Part shown: piece after piece, positions 1-8,741 of the stretch
Numbering within the stretch: position 1 is the stretch's first letter
Layout: each line of letters begins with the position of its first letter
Assembly (NCBI GenBank): GCA_945787015.1
Contig: CALZGM010000026.1
Location: forward strand, 1-45,800
Reading direction: 5' to 3'
DNA from: an uncultured Roseburia sp.
GTDB lineage: Bacteria > Bacillota > Clostridia > Lachnospirales > Lachnospiraceae
Length of the DNA stretch: 45,800 nucleotides
The notes under the pieces: generated by a model
The model's database searches: none
What the model was told of the DNA's origin: nothing
The model's input: only the letters and a program-made list of their open reading frames with translations
Position numbers and translations under genes: made by a program

Positions 1-49
1 CTCTTCCTCAATATACGAAACTATAAATTCAAATTTTGGACTAAATATC
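1..49 (-). repeat. Dispersed palindromic repeat, copy A (partial)
   Basis: Read on the minus strand, this begins GATATTTAGTCCAAAATTTG and continues into a GTTTCGTATATTGAGGAAG block. The same sequence, with about four differences over 47 bases, appears at 45699-45747 in the opposite orientation. The shared end GATATTTAG also marks copies at 7679 and 18867. The rest of the copy lies outside the window. Direct observation; its nature as a mobile repeat is inferred. Confidence 0.7.
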
Positions 50-172
50 TATTTCAGCGAATAATTTAGAATTTCTTAATTTGCCTTATATTTTACTAAG
101 ATTTCATAAAGGTCATTCTAATACAGAAACAAATGTGGTAAGGTTGAAAAAAAGAAGAGGTCAAGGTGCTTT

Positions 173-670
173 ATGGGAGAGACAGAATGGGTTATGCCAA
201 CGCATATCATTGCAGCGGCCGGAGTTGTTACAAATAGTAAAGATGAAGTGCTTATGGTAAAAACGCATAATAGTGGATGGGTTTTTCCGGGTGGACAGGT
301 TGAAGTGGGCGAAAATGTAATTGATGCCGTAAAAAGAGAAATCTTGGAAGAAGCCGGTATTGAAGTTGAAGTGGGAGAGGTCTTTTGTATTGCCTCAAAT
401 ACCTGCACATACCCGGGGTGGAATGGTGTAAAAGAAATACCAACAAAAATTATGCTGGATTTTATCTGTAAAGAAACCGGAGGTACCCCGAGACCTTCCG
501 AAGAAAATTCAGAAACCATGTATGTTGCAAAGGAAAAGGTGCTGGATAGGATTACTGCACCTGCCATTATCGAAAGATACAAGGCATATTTAGAGTACAC
601 GGATAGACCAATTTATATGGAGTATGTGACAAAGCCTGAGTTTGAATTAAAGCTAAAGAGGCTTATATAA
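173..670 (+). CDS. Nudix hydrolase
   Basis: A 165-residue cytoplasmic protein of the Nudix (MutT-like) family, which hydrolyses nucleoside diphosphates linked to another group. The Nudix box is complete: G41, E47, then REILEEAGI at residues 55-63, matching the Gx5Ex7REUxEExGU pattern that binds the catalytic metal. FPGGQVEVGE precedes it. The substrate cannot be told from the sequence. Start ATG 173 follows a weak GAAGAGG-like site; an in-frame ATG at 194 (before PTHIIAAAG) is an alternative. A methyltransferase gene follows after 26 bases, so the two are probably co-transcribed. Confidence 0.9.
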   Translation: MGETEWVMPTHIIAAAGVVTNSKDEVLMVKTHNSGWVFPGGQVEVGENVIDAVKREILEEAGIEVEVGEVFCIASNTCTYPGWNGVKEIPTKIMLDFICKETGGTPRPSEENSETMYVAKEKVLDRITAPAIIERYKAYLEYTDRPIYMEYVTKPEFELKLKRLI

Positions 671-696
671 GCAATCATAGAAAAAGGAGAACTGCC

Positions 697-1479
697 ATGC
701 AAAACATGAACGATGGAGAAATCGTAAAACAACAATATCAGAATGCTGACAAATTAAATATTCGTATCATGCTGCACCACAAGTATTCAACCAACAAGAC
801 TCCTTTTGGCGACTGGATTGTATCCAATTATAAAATCAAGCCGGGAAGCAGAGTGCTGGAACTAGGTTGTGGAACAGGAGATACATGGAAAGAACATCTG
901 GATTTGATAGACAACGAGGGTCTGCTCATTTTGTCAGATTTTTCGGAAGGAATGTTAAAGACTGCAAAAGAAAATCTGGGAGAACATTCTAACGTGGAAT
1001 ATCAGGTGATTGATATTCAGAATATTCCATATGAAAATGATTCTTTTGACGTTGTGGTTGCAAACATGATGTTGTACCATGTGCCGGATTTGCAGAAAGG
1101 TTTGTCAGAGGTTGCGCGGGTTTTAAAAGAGAGTGGAACATTTTATTGTGCAACTTATGGGGAAAATGGAATCATTCATTACATGGAAGGTCTGTTAAAA
1201 GAATATGGCTTAAAGGATACCACAAATAAGGCATTTACTTTGCAGAATGGTGAGGAGATTTTAGCAGGACATTTTAGAAGGGTGCGTAAATTGGAGCGTG
1301 AAGATGGTCTGGCTATTACGAACCTTGAGGATATGATGGATTATATTTTTTCCTGCACAAGCATTACAAATGTAGCCGATTTAGATAGAGATGTCTTAAG
1401 AGAGATTTTTAACAACCAGATGGTTGATGGTGTGTTACATATACCAAAAGAATATGGGATGTTTGTTTGTGAAAAGTAA
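697..1479 (+). CDS. Class I SAM-dependent methyltransferase
   Basis: A 260-residue protein with a Rossmann-type methyltransferase fold. Motif I is VLELGCGTG at about residues 53-61, followed by an acidic residue at the end of the next strand (LILSDFSEGM) and by a DVVVANMMLYHV segment typical of motif post-II in the UbiE/Methyltransf_11 group. No membrane segment. Start ATG 697 is preceded by AAAGGAG. The methyl acceptor is unknown. It is probably in one operon with the upstream Nudix gene; the IS607 element begins directly after its stop codon and may have separated it from the HD-domain gene at 3537. Confidence 0.88.
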   Translation: MQNMNDGEIVKQQYQNADKLNIRIMLHHKYSTNKTPFGDWIVSNYKIKPGSRVLELGCGTGDTWKEHLDLIDNEGLLILSDFSEGMLKTAKENLGEHSNVEYQVIDIQNIPYENDSFDVVVANMMLYHVPDLQKGLSEVARVLKESGTFYCATYGENGIIHYMEGLLKEYGLKDTTNKAFTLQNGEEILAGHFRRVRKLEREDGLAITNLEDMMDYIFSCTSITNVADLDRDVLREIFNNQMVDGVLHIPKEYGMFVCEK

Positions 1480-1554
1480 GGAGGAAATTTTAAGTAACTG
1501 AATAAGTTGCCAAATATGATAATATGTGTTTAAATATACTCATGGAGGTATACT

Positions 1555-2244
1555 ATGAATACATCAAATATCACAAATTACAAGCCAAAAGATTTTGCTG
1601 AATTGCTAGGTGTTTCCGTCAAAACGTTACAGCGTTGGGATAGAGAAGGAACTCTCAAAGCAAATCGTACTCCCACTGATAGGCGTTATTACACTTATGA
1701 CCAATATCTTCAATTCAAAGGAATAAATACAGAAAATGATAATCGTCAAACAGTTATTTATGCCAGAGTGTCTACAAGAAACCAAAAAGATGATTTACAA
1801 AACCAAGTGTCTTTTTTACGACAGTTTTGTAACGCCAAAGGCATTATTGTAGACCAATGTATTGAAGACTATGGAAGTGGTCTAAACTACAACCGCAAGA
1901 AGTGGAATGAGCTATTAGATGAAGTGATGGAACAAAAAATCAAAACGATCATAGTTACACATAAGGACAGATTTATTAGATTCGGATATGATTGGTTTGA
2001 GAAATTCTGTATGAAGTTCAATACGACCATAATGGTAGTAAACAATGAAGAACTATCATCGCAGGAAGAACTTGTACAGGATATTGTTTCAATCCTTCAT
2101 GTGTTCTCCTGTAGGTTGTACGGTCTTCGTAAGTATAAAAAACAAATAGAAAGGGACGAGGAAATTGCTAAAGAGCTTCAAGACGGAAATAAATCCAACA
2201 GAAGAGCAGAAAGTCAAGATACGCAAGACGATAGGAATTTGTAG
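1555..2244 (+). CDS. tnpA: IS607-family serine recombinase (transposase TnpA)
   Basis: A 229-residue protein. Residues about 8-55 form a MerR-like winged helix (FAELLGVSVKTLQRWDREG), and residues about 66-200 form a small serine-recombinase catalytic domain with YARVSTRNQKDDLQNQ; S73 is the expected nucleophile. This N-terminal DNA-binding plus C-terminal resolvase order is the mark of IS607 TnpA and is reversed relative to Tn3-type resolvases. Start ATG 1555 follows GGAGG at 1544-1548. The reading frame is intact. Its last 80 bases overlap the start of tnpB in another frame. Confidence 0.93.
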   Translation: MNTSNITNYKPKDFAELLGVSVKTLQRWDREGTLKANRTPTDRRYYTYDQYLQFKGINTENDNRQTVIYARVSTRNQKDDLQNQVSFLRQFCNAKGIIVDQCIEDYGSGLNYNRKKWNELLDEVMEQKIKTIIVTHKDRFIRFGYDWFEKFCMKFNTTIMVVNNEELSSQEELVQDIVSILHVFSCRLYGLRKYKKQIERDEEIAKELQDGNKSNRRAESQDTQDDRNL

Positions 2245-3325
2245 GTACATCTATAACTTATAACTTCTATCTTACTCACAATAAAGAACTTTATGATAAT
2301 GGCGAAAAGTTTATGAGTGGTAAGTCGTTTAGTGTCTGGCTTAATAACGAGTATCTTCCAAACCATCCAGAGTATTCTTGGGTTAAGGAAGTAAGTTCAA
2401 AATCTGTAAAGCATTCAATCGAATGTGGGTGTACTGCTTTTACAAGATTTTTCAAACATCAGAGTGCTTTTCCTAATTACAAAAAGAAAGATAAATCTGA
2501 TGTGAAGATGTACTTCGTTAAGAATAATCCAAAGGACTGTTTTTGCGAAAGGCATCGTATCAACATTCCAACTTTAGGCTGGTACGTATCAAAGAAAAAG
2601 GATACATTCCAACAACCAAAGATGGATATGTAATCAAAAGTGGTTCAGTTTCAATCAAAGCTGACAAATTTTATGTTTCTGTTCTTGTAGAAATTCCTGA
2701 TGCCAGGATTGCTAATAACGCTAACGAGGGAATTGGTATTGACCTTGGTTTAAAGGATTTCGCTATTGTTTCCAATGGTAAAAAGTATAAGAACATTAAC
2801 AGATCGGCAAGACTAAAGAAACTTGAAAAGCAACTGATTCGGGAACAGAGGTGTCTCTCCCGAAAGTATGAAAACTTAAAGAAAGGAGAAGTCACGGGGA
2901 GAGCAAATATACAGAAACAAAAGCTCAAAGTACAAAAACTTCATCATAAGATAGATAATATCCGTACCGATTACATAAATAAGACAATTGCAGAGATCGT
3001 GAAAACCAAACCATCTTATATAACGATTGAAGACTTAAATGTAAAAGGAATGATGAAGAACAGACATCTTTCAAAAGCCGTTGCAGCACAAAAGTTTTAC
3101 GAGTTTAGAACTAAAATTCAGGCTAAATGTAATGAAAATGGTATTGAGTTAAGGGTAGTAGATAGATTTTATCCATCTTCAAAACTATGTCACTGCTGCG
3201 GTTGTATCAGGAAAGATTTAAAACTTTCAGATAGGATTTACAAATGTAAATGTGGTTATATCGAAGACAGGGATTTCAATGCTGCACTTAATTTGAGGGA
3301 TGCTATAACTTATGAAGTTGCATAG
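2165..3325 (+). pseudogene. tnpB: TnpB (IS607 OrfB, RNA-guided nuclease family), two frameshifts
   Basis: The N-terminus reads from TTG 2165 (after a GAGG site) as LLKSFKTEINPTEEQKVKI, then stops at 2261. A tandem copy of ATAACTT (2253-2259 and 2260-2266) shifts the frame. Removing one copy joins it to YNFYLTHN and the open frame starting at 2313. A second break lies at 2580-2582, where TGG-TAC should read TGG-GTA (one G lost), after which WVRIKEKGYIPT continues in the frame ending at 3325. The repaired protein would be about 384 residues. The C-terminal part is intact: GIDLGLKDFA, TIEDLNVKGM, the zinc finger CHCCGC..CKCGY and DRDFNAALNL, the RuvC-like residues D, E and D. The C-terminal half could also be read alone from ATG 2543. 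Confidence 0.88.
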
Positions 3326-3485
3326 CTAAACGCAAACATAAGTATGTACCGAAGGCTATTTCGGGAATTAACGACTGTGGAGTGTACATAGTTGTTCCAA
3401 CATTGGAACTTGTGAGTAGTGTGTTATTTGTAACCACCAAAGCATACACGTTGAAACAGTAAGTAAAGTTCGTGAGAATTTACAT
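3230..3485 (+). ncRNA. Probable TnpB-associated guide RNA region (reRNA/omegaRNA) at the IS right end
   Basis: In IS607 and IS605 elements the 3' end of tnpB and the non-coding right end are transcribed as the guide RNA scaffold. Here about 150 non-coding bases follow the tnpB stop and hold a perfect hairpin, GTTCCAA-CA-TTGGAAC at 3394-3409, within a stretch with no coding potential. The boundaries are inferred from the element's layout and are approximate. Family knowledge suggests the call; only the hairpin and the lack of an open frame are seen directly. Confidence 0.4.
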
Positions 3486-3536
3486 TATCTCGATGTGATG
3501 AGTATATTTAATCACATTTTGAGTGGAAGGAGCAGG

Positions 3537-4142
3537 ATGCTTACACCAAAGGAAGCAGAAAAAATACTTAAGCAGGGAGTTGCACTAAATCCGGGACCTT
3601 GGGAACAGCATAGTTTTTCAGTTGCAAGGAATGCAAGGCTCATTGCAGAAAAAGTAGAAGGGATGGATGCAGATACAGCTTATACAATGGGATTACTGCA
3701 TGATATCGGGCGTCGGGCAGGTGTGACAGGTATTTTACATACTCTAGATGGTTATGATTATTTGATGAGTCTCGGGGAAACAGAGATTGCTCGAATTTGC
3801 CTCACCCATTCATTCCCGAAAAAAGACATTCACACCTTTATGGGAAAATTTGATTGCACAGACAATCAGAAAGTGTTCCTTCAGGATTATTTGAATAAAG
3901 TAGCATATACGGATTACGATATTTTAATACAGCTGTGTGATGCGATTTCTTTGCCAAATGGTGCCTGTATCATGGAAAAGCGTTTGGTGGATGTGGCAAT
4001 GAGACATGGAATTACAGACGGAATGATAGAAAAGTGGAAAGCATTTATGAATACAAAAAAGCATTTTGATCAATTATGTGGATGCAGTATTTATACCTTG
4101 CTGCCCAATGTCATGGAAAATTCTTATCAGGATTTAATTTAA
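3537..4142 (+). CDS. HD-domain phosphohydrolase
   Basis: A 201-residue protein of the HD superfamily of metal-dependent phosphohydrolases. Visible metal ligands are H in WEQHSFSVARNA and the LLHDIGRR motif that gives the family its name. A later D in YTDYDILIQLCDAIS probably completes the site. The substrate is not evident. The start is set at ATG 3537, which follows GGAAGGAG with good spacing. An upstream in-frame GTG at 3495 would extend the protein into the IS607 right end and is unlikely. A terminator follows at 4177. Confidence 0.82.
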   Translation: MLTPKEAEKILKQGVALNPGPWEQHSFSVARNARLIAEKVEGMDADTAYTMGLLHDIGRRAGVTGILHTLDGYDYLMSLGETEIARICLTHSFPKKDIHTFMGKFDCTDNQKVFLQDYLNKVAYTDYDILIQLCDAISLPNGACIMEKRLVDVAMRHGITDGMIEKWKAFMNTKKHFDQLCGCSIYTLLPNVMENSYQDLI

Positions 4143-4176
4143 CGGAGCAATGTGGGCACTTTTTTCGCCATGTGAA

Positions 4177-4207
4177 GCAATCCTACGTTACGTAGGATGC
4201 TTTTTTT
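4177..4207 (+). terminator. Rho-independent terminator after the HD gene
   Basis: The stem ATCCTACG-TTA-CGTAGGAT (4180-4198) is extended by GC pairing and is followed by seven T residues (4201-4207). Confidence 0.88.
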
Positions 4208-4255
4208 CTTTATTTCTGTTATTTTAAAGGCAGAATGAGTGAAAGGACTGTGTAC

Positions 4256-5143
4256 ATGGAAACAGAAAAAATAGCGAATTTTATAAAAATACATAGAAAA
4301 GAAAAAGGCTTGACACAACAGCAGCTAGCTGAATTGGTAGGTGTTACGGAGAAGGCAGTTTCAAAATGGGAAACAGGGAGAGGCGTACCGGACATATCCC
4401 TGCTAATTCCCATTTCAGAAGCATTAGATGTGAAAGTTTCTGAATTGCTAAATGGAGAGTGTGAAACGGTAATTAGCTATGAATTGGAAAGAAGAAAAAA
4501 TAAATATAATTGGCAGTTTAAATTAACAGTAAGTTGTTTTCTTGCATCCATTATTGTTTATTTGTTTTATTTAAAAGTTGAATATAGTCCGTATGTCGAG
4601 GTGAATTATTTTTACAGGTTGGGAATCGTAGTTTTATCGATGTTTTTTGCATGGTTAGGTGGATACATTGGTATGAATTTTTATCTTGAAAAAATTGAAG
4701 AACAAAATAATTTAAAAAAAGTATCCCTTTTCTGTATGTTTGGATATTATGCAATTATGTTATTTAACATGTCATTTTTTGCGCGATATACAAAAGTTAG
4801 TTCTTACAACCTGGCCCCGTTTCAGTCAATCATTGAGGTGATTAAAACGAATAACGTATATGATATTACAATCAATTTATTAGGGAATCTGGTGGTGTTT
4901 ATGCCAATTGTTTTCTTTCTGATTGAACTGTTTGAACGGAATAAGTTGAAAGAGATACTGGTAATAGCAGCCGGAATTTCTACTTTGACAGAAATGTTGC
5001 AATTTCTTTTTTCACTTGGAACCTTTGATGTGGACGATATCATTTTAAATGTTTGTGGAATGGTGTTATTTTATTTTGTGCATATCAATAGTAAAAAGAA
5101 ATGGAGGAAAAGGCATGCCAAAATCAATGATAAAAATAGCTAG
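4256..5143 (+). CDS. XRE-family regulator fused to a VanZ-like membrane domain
   Basis: A 295-residue protein with two parts. Residues 1-65 are a Cro/C1-type HTH (KEKGLTQQQLAELVGVTEKAVSKWE). From about residue 85 there are five or six hydrophobic segments ending in a VanZ-like region with NLLGNLVVFMPIVFF, TLTEMLQFLF and FDVDDIILNVCG. VanZ itself lowers teicoplanin susceptibility, but most family members have no known role. A membrane-tethered DNA-binding protein is inferred. Start ATG 4256 has GAAAGGA upstream; an in-frame ATG at 4235 is the alternative. The last 29 bases overlap the next gene. Confidence 0.85.
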   Translation: METEKIANFIKIHRKEKGLTQQQLAELVGVTEKAVSKWETGRGVPDISLLIPISEALDVKVSELLNGECETVISYELERRKNKYNWQFKLTVSCFLASIIVYLFYLKVEYSPYVEVNYFYRLGIVVLSMFFAWLGGYIGMNFYLEKIEEQNNLKKVSLFCMFGYYAIMLFNMSFFARYTKVSSYNLAPFQSIIEVIKTNNVYDITINLLGNLVVFMPIVFFLIELFERNKLKEILVIAAGISTLTEMLQFLFSLGTFDVDDIILNVCGMVLFYFVHINSKKKWRKRHAKINDKNS

Positions 5144-5564
5144 ACGACTGGCAATGGTGGCTTTTGGTATTTTACTAATTATAGTTATCTGTTCCATGTT
5201 AACTCCATATAAAAGGATAAGCCGCTATATTAACCGGAACCATGAAAACATGGAGCTTGCTTGTGAAGGCTATCTAGTATCCGGAGAAACAGATAAAGAG
5301 TATGATGGTATTGATATACAGGGAATCTTTGGCTCAGACAAAAAGATTGTACAATTTTATTACACTGGTTTTGGTATAGCCCCATCATCAAAATATTATG
5401 GTTTTTACTATTCACCGGAAGATATTCCGGTCTGTTACTGTAATGACAGGTTTCATTTAAGTGAAAATACAAATAAAGAATGGAGTTGGAAGGGCGACGG
5501 AGACAACGGTGGAATCATTAGGAAAATCCGGGATAAGTGGTATTATTATGAGGCCTGGTTTTGA
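5115..5564 (+). CDS. Small single-pass membrane protein of unknown function
   Basis: A 149-residue protein with a basic N-terminus and one hydrophobic segment at about residues 11-30 (LAMVAFGILLIIVICSML). A polar, aromatic-rich, probably extracellular domain follows (FYYTGFGIAP, YYGFYYSPEDIP). No known family was recognised. Start ATG 5115 sits behind GGAGGAAAAGG, inside the end of the VanZ-fusion gene, so the pair is translationally linked and probably works together. Confidence 0.75.
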   Translation: MPKSMIKIARRLAMVAFGILLIIVICSMLTPYKRISRYINRNHENMELACEGYLVSGETDKEYDGIDIQGIFGSDKKIVQFYYTGFGIAPSSKYYGFYYSPEDIPVCYCNDRFHLSENTNKEWSWKGDGDNGGIIRKIRDKWYYYEAWF

Positions 5565-5585
5565 CAAAGCACACGGGAAAATAAC

Positions 5586-5613
5586 TTGACAAATCAAAAC
5601 AACGTGCTATATT
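5586..5613 (+). promoter_or_regulatory. Sigma-A promoter for the thrS T-box leader
   Basis: TTGACA (5586-5591), a 16-base spacer, then TATATT (5608-5613). It stands about 15-20 bases before the start of the T-box structure. Confidence 0.7.
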
Positions 5614-5629
5614 TAGTTTAATTAACATA

Positions 5630-5877
5630 AGAAAAAGCGATGACGGAAAAAAGTAGCATAGTAAGGACAGCCAGAGAGAGCATCACTTGGTGGAAGATGC
5701 TTATGTAGATAGTATGTGAAAACCATTCTAGAGCTGCAATGCCGAAAGTAGACGTAAGCGTTGCCGTATATCTGCGTTAAAGGTTAGGATTTGTTGGAAT
5801 CTGAAGTGAAACTTAAGGTGGAACCGTGCAATAGAAGCACCCTTAAAGATACAGTTGTATCTTTGTGGGTGCTTTTT
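5630..5877 (+). promoter_or_regulatory. T-box leader controlling thrS
   Basis: A structured leader with the T-box sequence AAGGTGGAACCGTGC at 5815-5829. It is followed by a terminator hairpin (GCACCC..GGGTGC, 5837-5872) and a T run (5873-5877). Upstream lies a stem I with the AGAGAG and GGTGGAAGATGC elements. The sequence GTGAAAACCATTC places a threonine codon ACC at 5722-5724 in the expected specifier position, which agrees with the downstream gene. Uncharged tRNA-Thr should pair with specifier and T-box and prevent termination. The precise 5' edge is approximate. Confidence 0.92.
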
Positions 5878-5930
5878 CTTATGTTAATCAAAAAATTTGT
5901 ATTGCCGTAAAGGGCAGAATGGAGGAAAAC

Positions 5931-7679
5931 ATGAAGATTAGCATGAAGGATGGTTCCATCCGGGAAGTAACATTTGAAGAAGAACTGGGAAGAAATGCAT
6001 TTCGCCACACAAGTGCGCATATTTTGGCGCAAGCGGTGAAACGTCTATATCCGGGAACAAAATGTGCAATCGGACCGGCGATTGCAGATGGATTCTACTA
6101 TGATTTTGAATTCGATTTCGAGTTCTCTGAAGAGCGATTTAAAGAGATTGAAGCTGAAATGCAAAAAATCGTAAAAGAAAACCTGCAGCTGCGCCACTAC
6201 ACATTAAGCAGAGAAGAAGCAATCAGGCTTATGGAGGAGAAAGGTGAACCATACAAAGTAGAATTGATACGGGAATTACCGGAGGATGAAGTCTTAAGTT
6301 TCTATCAGCAGGGTGAGTATGTAGAGTTTTGTGCAGGACCGCATGTGGCATATACAAGTGCAGTAAAGGCATTCAAGCTATTGTCTGTTGCAGGAGCTTA
6401 TTGGCGAGGGGATGAAAAAAATAAAATGCTGACAAGAATCTATGGAACATCATTCCCAAGCAGGGAACTGCTGGAAGAATATTTAAACCGTATGGAGGAG
6501 GCAAAAAAGAGAGATCATAGAAAGCTTGGAAAAGAACTGGGCTTATTTACAATGATGGAGGAAGGACCGGGATTTCCATTTTTCCTTCCAAAAGGAATGG
6601 TATTAAAAAATCTTCTGATTGATTACTGGCGTAAAATCCATACAAGAGAAGGTTATGTAGAAATCTCTACACCAATGATGCTAAACAGACAGCTTTGGGA
6701 GACATCCGGACATTGGGATCATTATCGAGAAAATATGTATACAACTGTCATTGATGACACAGATTTCGCAATAAAACCAATGAACTGTCCGGGAGGCATG
6801 CTGGTATACAAAATGGAACCGCATTCCTATCGGGATTTACCAATGAGGGTAGGCGAACTGGGCTTGGTACACAGACATGAAAAATCAGGTGCACTGCATG
6901 GATTAATGCGTGTGCGCTGCTTTACGCAGGATGATGCACATATTTTTATGACGAAGGAGCAGATACCGGGAGAAATAAAAGGTGTGATTCGTCTGATTGA
7001 TGAAGTTTATTCCAAATTTGGTTTTAAATATCATGTGGAATTATCTACAAGACCGGAAAACTCTATTGGAAGTGATGAGGATTGGGAAGTTGCAACGAAT
7101 GGTTTAAAGGAGGCACTGGATGCATCCGATCTACCTTATATCATCAACGAGGGTGACGGCGCATTTTATGGACCAAAGATTGATTTCCATTTAGAGGATT
7201 CCATTGGAAGAACATGGCAATGCGGAACGATTCAGTTGGATTTCCAATTACCACAACGCTTTGAAGCAGAATATATCGGAGCAGACGGAGAAAAACACCG
7301 GCCAATTATGATACATCGTGTTGTATTTGGTTCTATCGAACGCTTCATTGGAATTTTGATTGAACATTTTGAAGGCAAGTTCCCATTGTGGCTGGCCCCG
7401 GTGCAGGTGAAAATTTTATCGATTTCAGATAAATTCAATGCTTATGCGCAGGCAGTAAAAGCCGAGCTTGCACTAGAAGGATTCCGGTGTGAAGTAGATG
7501 AACGGGCAGAAAAAATCGGCTACAAAATTAGAAGCGCCAGAATGGAACGAGTACCTTACATGATTGTGGTAGGAGAGAAAGAAGAAATAAGCGGCAACCT
7601 TTCTGTGCGAAGCAGAGAAGAAGGAGATTTAGGAAACATGTCAATGGAGATGTTTGTTGAAAAATTACGGAGGGAATAG
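5931..7679 (+). CDS. thrS: Threonyl-tRNA synthetase lacking most of the TGS domain
   Basis: A 582-residue class II synthetase that charges tRNA-Thr. The editing domain has the HTSAH and CAGPHV metal/catalytic motifs. The catalytic core has MNCPGG, RHEKSGALHGLMRVR (motif 2), DDAH and IHRVVFGSIERF (motif 3 region). An anticodon-binding domain follows (LAPVQVKILSI). Typical bacterial ThrRS is about 640 residues with an N-terminal TGS domain. Here only about 25 residues precede the HTSAH motif, so the TGS is reduced to one strand-like piece (MKISMKDGSIREV). Start ATG 5931 follows GGAGGAAAAC; an upstream in-frame ATG at 5865 lies in the T-box terminator and is rejected. It is regulated by the T-box. 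Confidence 0.95.
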   Translation: MKISMKDGSIREVTFEEELGRNAFRHTSAHILAQAVKRLYPGTKCAIGPAIADGFYYDFEFDFEFSEERFKEIEAEMQKIVKENLQLRHYTLSREEAIRLMEEKGEPYKVELIRELPEDEVLSFYQQGEYVEFCAGPHVAYTSAVKAFKLLSVAGAYWRGDEKNKMLTRIYGTSFPSRELLEEYLNRMEEAKKRDHRKLGKELGLFTMMEEGPGFPFFLPKGMVLKNLLIDYWRKIHTREGYVEISTPMMLNRQLWETSGHWDHYRENMYTTVIDDTDFAIKPMNCPGGMLVYKMEPHSYRDLPMRVGELGLVHRHEKSGALHGLMRVRCFTQDDAHIFMTKEQIPGEIKGVIRLIDEVYSKFGFKYHVELSTRPENSIGSDEDWEVATNGLKEALDASDLPYIINEGDGAFYGPKIDFHLEDSIGRTWQCGTIQLDFQLPQRFEAEYIGADGEKHRPIMIHRVVFGSIERFIGILIEHFEGKFPLWLAPVQVKILSISDKFNAYAQAVKAELALEGFRCEVDERAEKIGYKIRSARMERVPYMIVVGEKEEISGNLSVRSREEGDLGNMSMEMFVEKLRRE

Positions 7680-7854
7680 ATATTTAGTCCAAAATTTAAT
7701 TTGAATTCTTTTTCGCTTTCTCGCATTATATCTGCGGAATTTATGCCGTCAAGGTCGAGCAAAAGTGCTACGCAACCTTGACGGCATAAATTCTGCAGAT
7801 GTATTGTAGACAAGCGAAAGAAAGAATAGGTGCGCCGGCGAAAGCCGGCATCTG
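7679..7854 (+). repeat. Left arm of the island, itself a long stem-loop
   Basis: The inner stem pairs ATTTATGCCGTCAAGGT (about 7738-7754) with ACCTTGACGGCATAAAT; with flanking ATCTGC..GCAGAT it gives about 26 pairs and one mismatch. An outer stem pairs ATTCTTT..CGCTT with AAGCG..AAAGAAT. It ends in GCCGGC-GAAA-GCCGGC (7834-7849). The whole arm recurs inverted at 8742-8910. Confidence 0.85.
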
Positions 7855-8554
7855 CTCATATATAATTGCATATACTGCCTGACTTCGATTTTTGTAAGAC
7901 CAGGCAGTATTTTTTTGCCATTTTTCTAATTGCTTTCTTGCACTTTACTGCTTATATTGCCTTTTTGTTTGATGAGCAGTAATAAATCTGAAATGTTTCA
8001 ATTTCAAGTTAATATTTTACTGCTTTCATCACGGCTTTTTTAAGTAAAACAGTAAGTTGCTTGTTCTGGCATTGTTATTATTAGGATAACAGATATCCAT
8101 ATAATTGATAGATATATTAAAATTCATATTCTATTCTGTACGGATATAATATAAAATCGCCTGGGGGATTTTTCACTAAATTGAACTAGTTATCCCCCGA
8201 TTTTTGAAAAGACGGGGTACAAGTAGCTATAAATGCGTTATTATAGAAAATTTGATGCAATTCTTCAGTCAAATCCCCCATAAAAGCTCTCTTCCGGGGT
8301 AAAATTAGTCATAATAAGTGTTCTATACCCCGGAGGTCATTCTGCGGAAGATAATTCAAATAGGTTTAGTTGACATAATACTGAATAATTCAGAAAAAAT
8401 TGCAAAATGCCGGCGAAAGCCGGCATTTTTTCAACTTTATAGAGTTTGAAACATTATGTCAACCAAATCTATAAGCTATCTTTCCAAAAATATCTTTCGA
8501 GACATAGCAGCCTGTTATGTATAATTTCCTCCTCTGAGGAGTGAAATTATTGCC

Positions 8555-8709
8555 TTTTTAGGCACTGGAGATGTTCTATTGCGTTCTGTGCCGAAAAAAG
8601 CAGCTTTGTTTAAATTTTTAGGCACTGAGAGAGAATTGAAGTATTTGTTGCCTAAAAAGGAGAGTTTTTTAGGCATTAGATGAGAATAACTTCATTCTAT
8701 GCCAAAAAT
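8555..8709 (+). repeat. Three tandem hairpin units within the island
   Basis: Three units of 44-45 bases start at 8555, 8615 and 8665. Each opens with a TTTTTAGGCA-like arm and closes with its complement (TGCCGAAAAAA, TGCCTAAAAA, TGCCAAAAAT). Loops are about 24 bases and differ between units, while the stem sequences are kept with a few changes. No coding frame crosses them. Confidence 0.75.
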
Positions 8710-8741
8710 ATAATCCACAAATGTAGTTCTATGAAATAGCA

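Larger units (their letters stand above)
1480..3490 (+). mobile_element. IS607-family insertion sequence (exact ends not defined)
   Basis: It contains a serine-recombinase tnpA and an overlapping tnpB, the layout of IS607-type elements, followed by about 150 bases of conserved-looking non-coding right end. IS607 elements lack terminal inverted repeats and target duplications, so the ends cannot be fixed from one copy. An AAGGAG word occurs both just after the methyltransferase stop (1480) and just before the HD gene start (3528-3533). This would fit insertion between two genes that once were adjacent. tnpA looks intact and tnpB is broken. Confidence 0.75.

Noticed and set aside
7556-7813. 85-codon minus-strand frame over the thrS end and the palindrome
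   Set aside because: It is antisense to thrS and runs into the hairpin arm, with no ribosome site.
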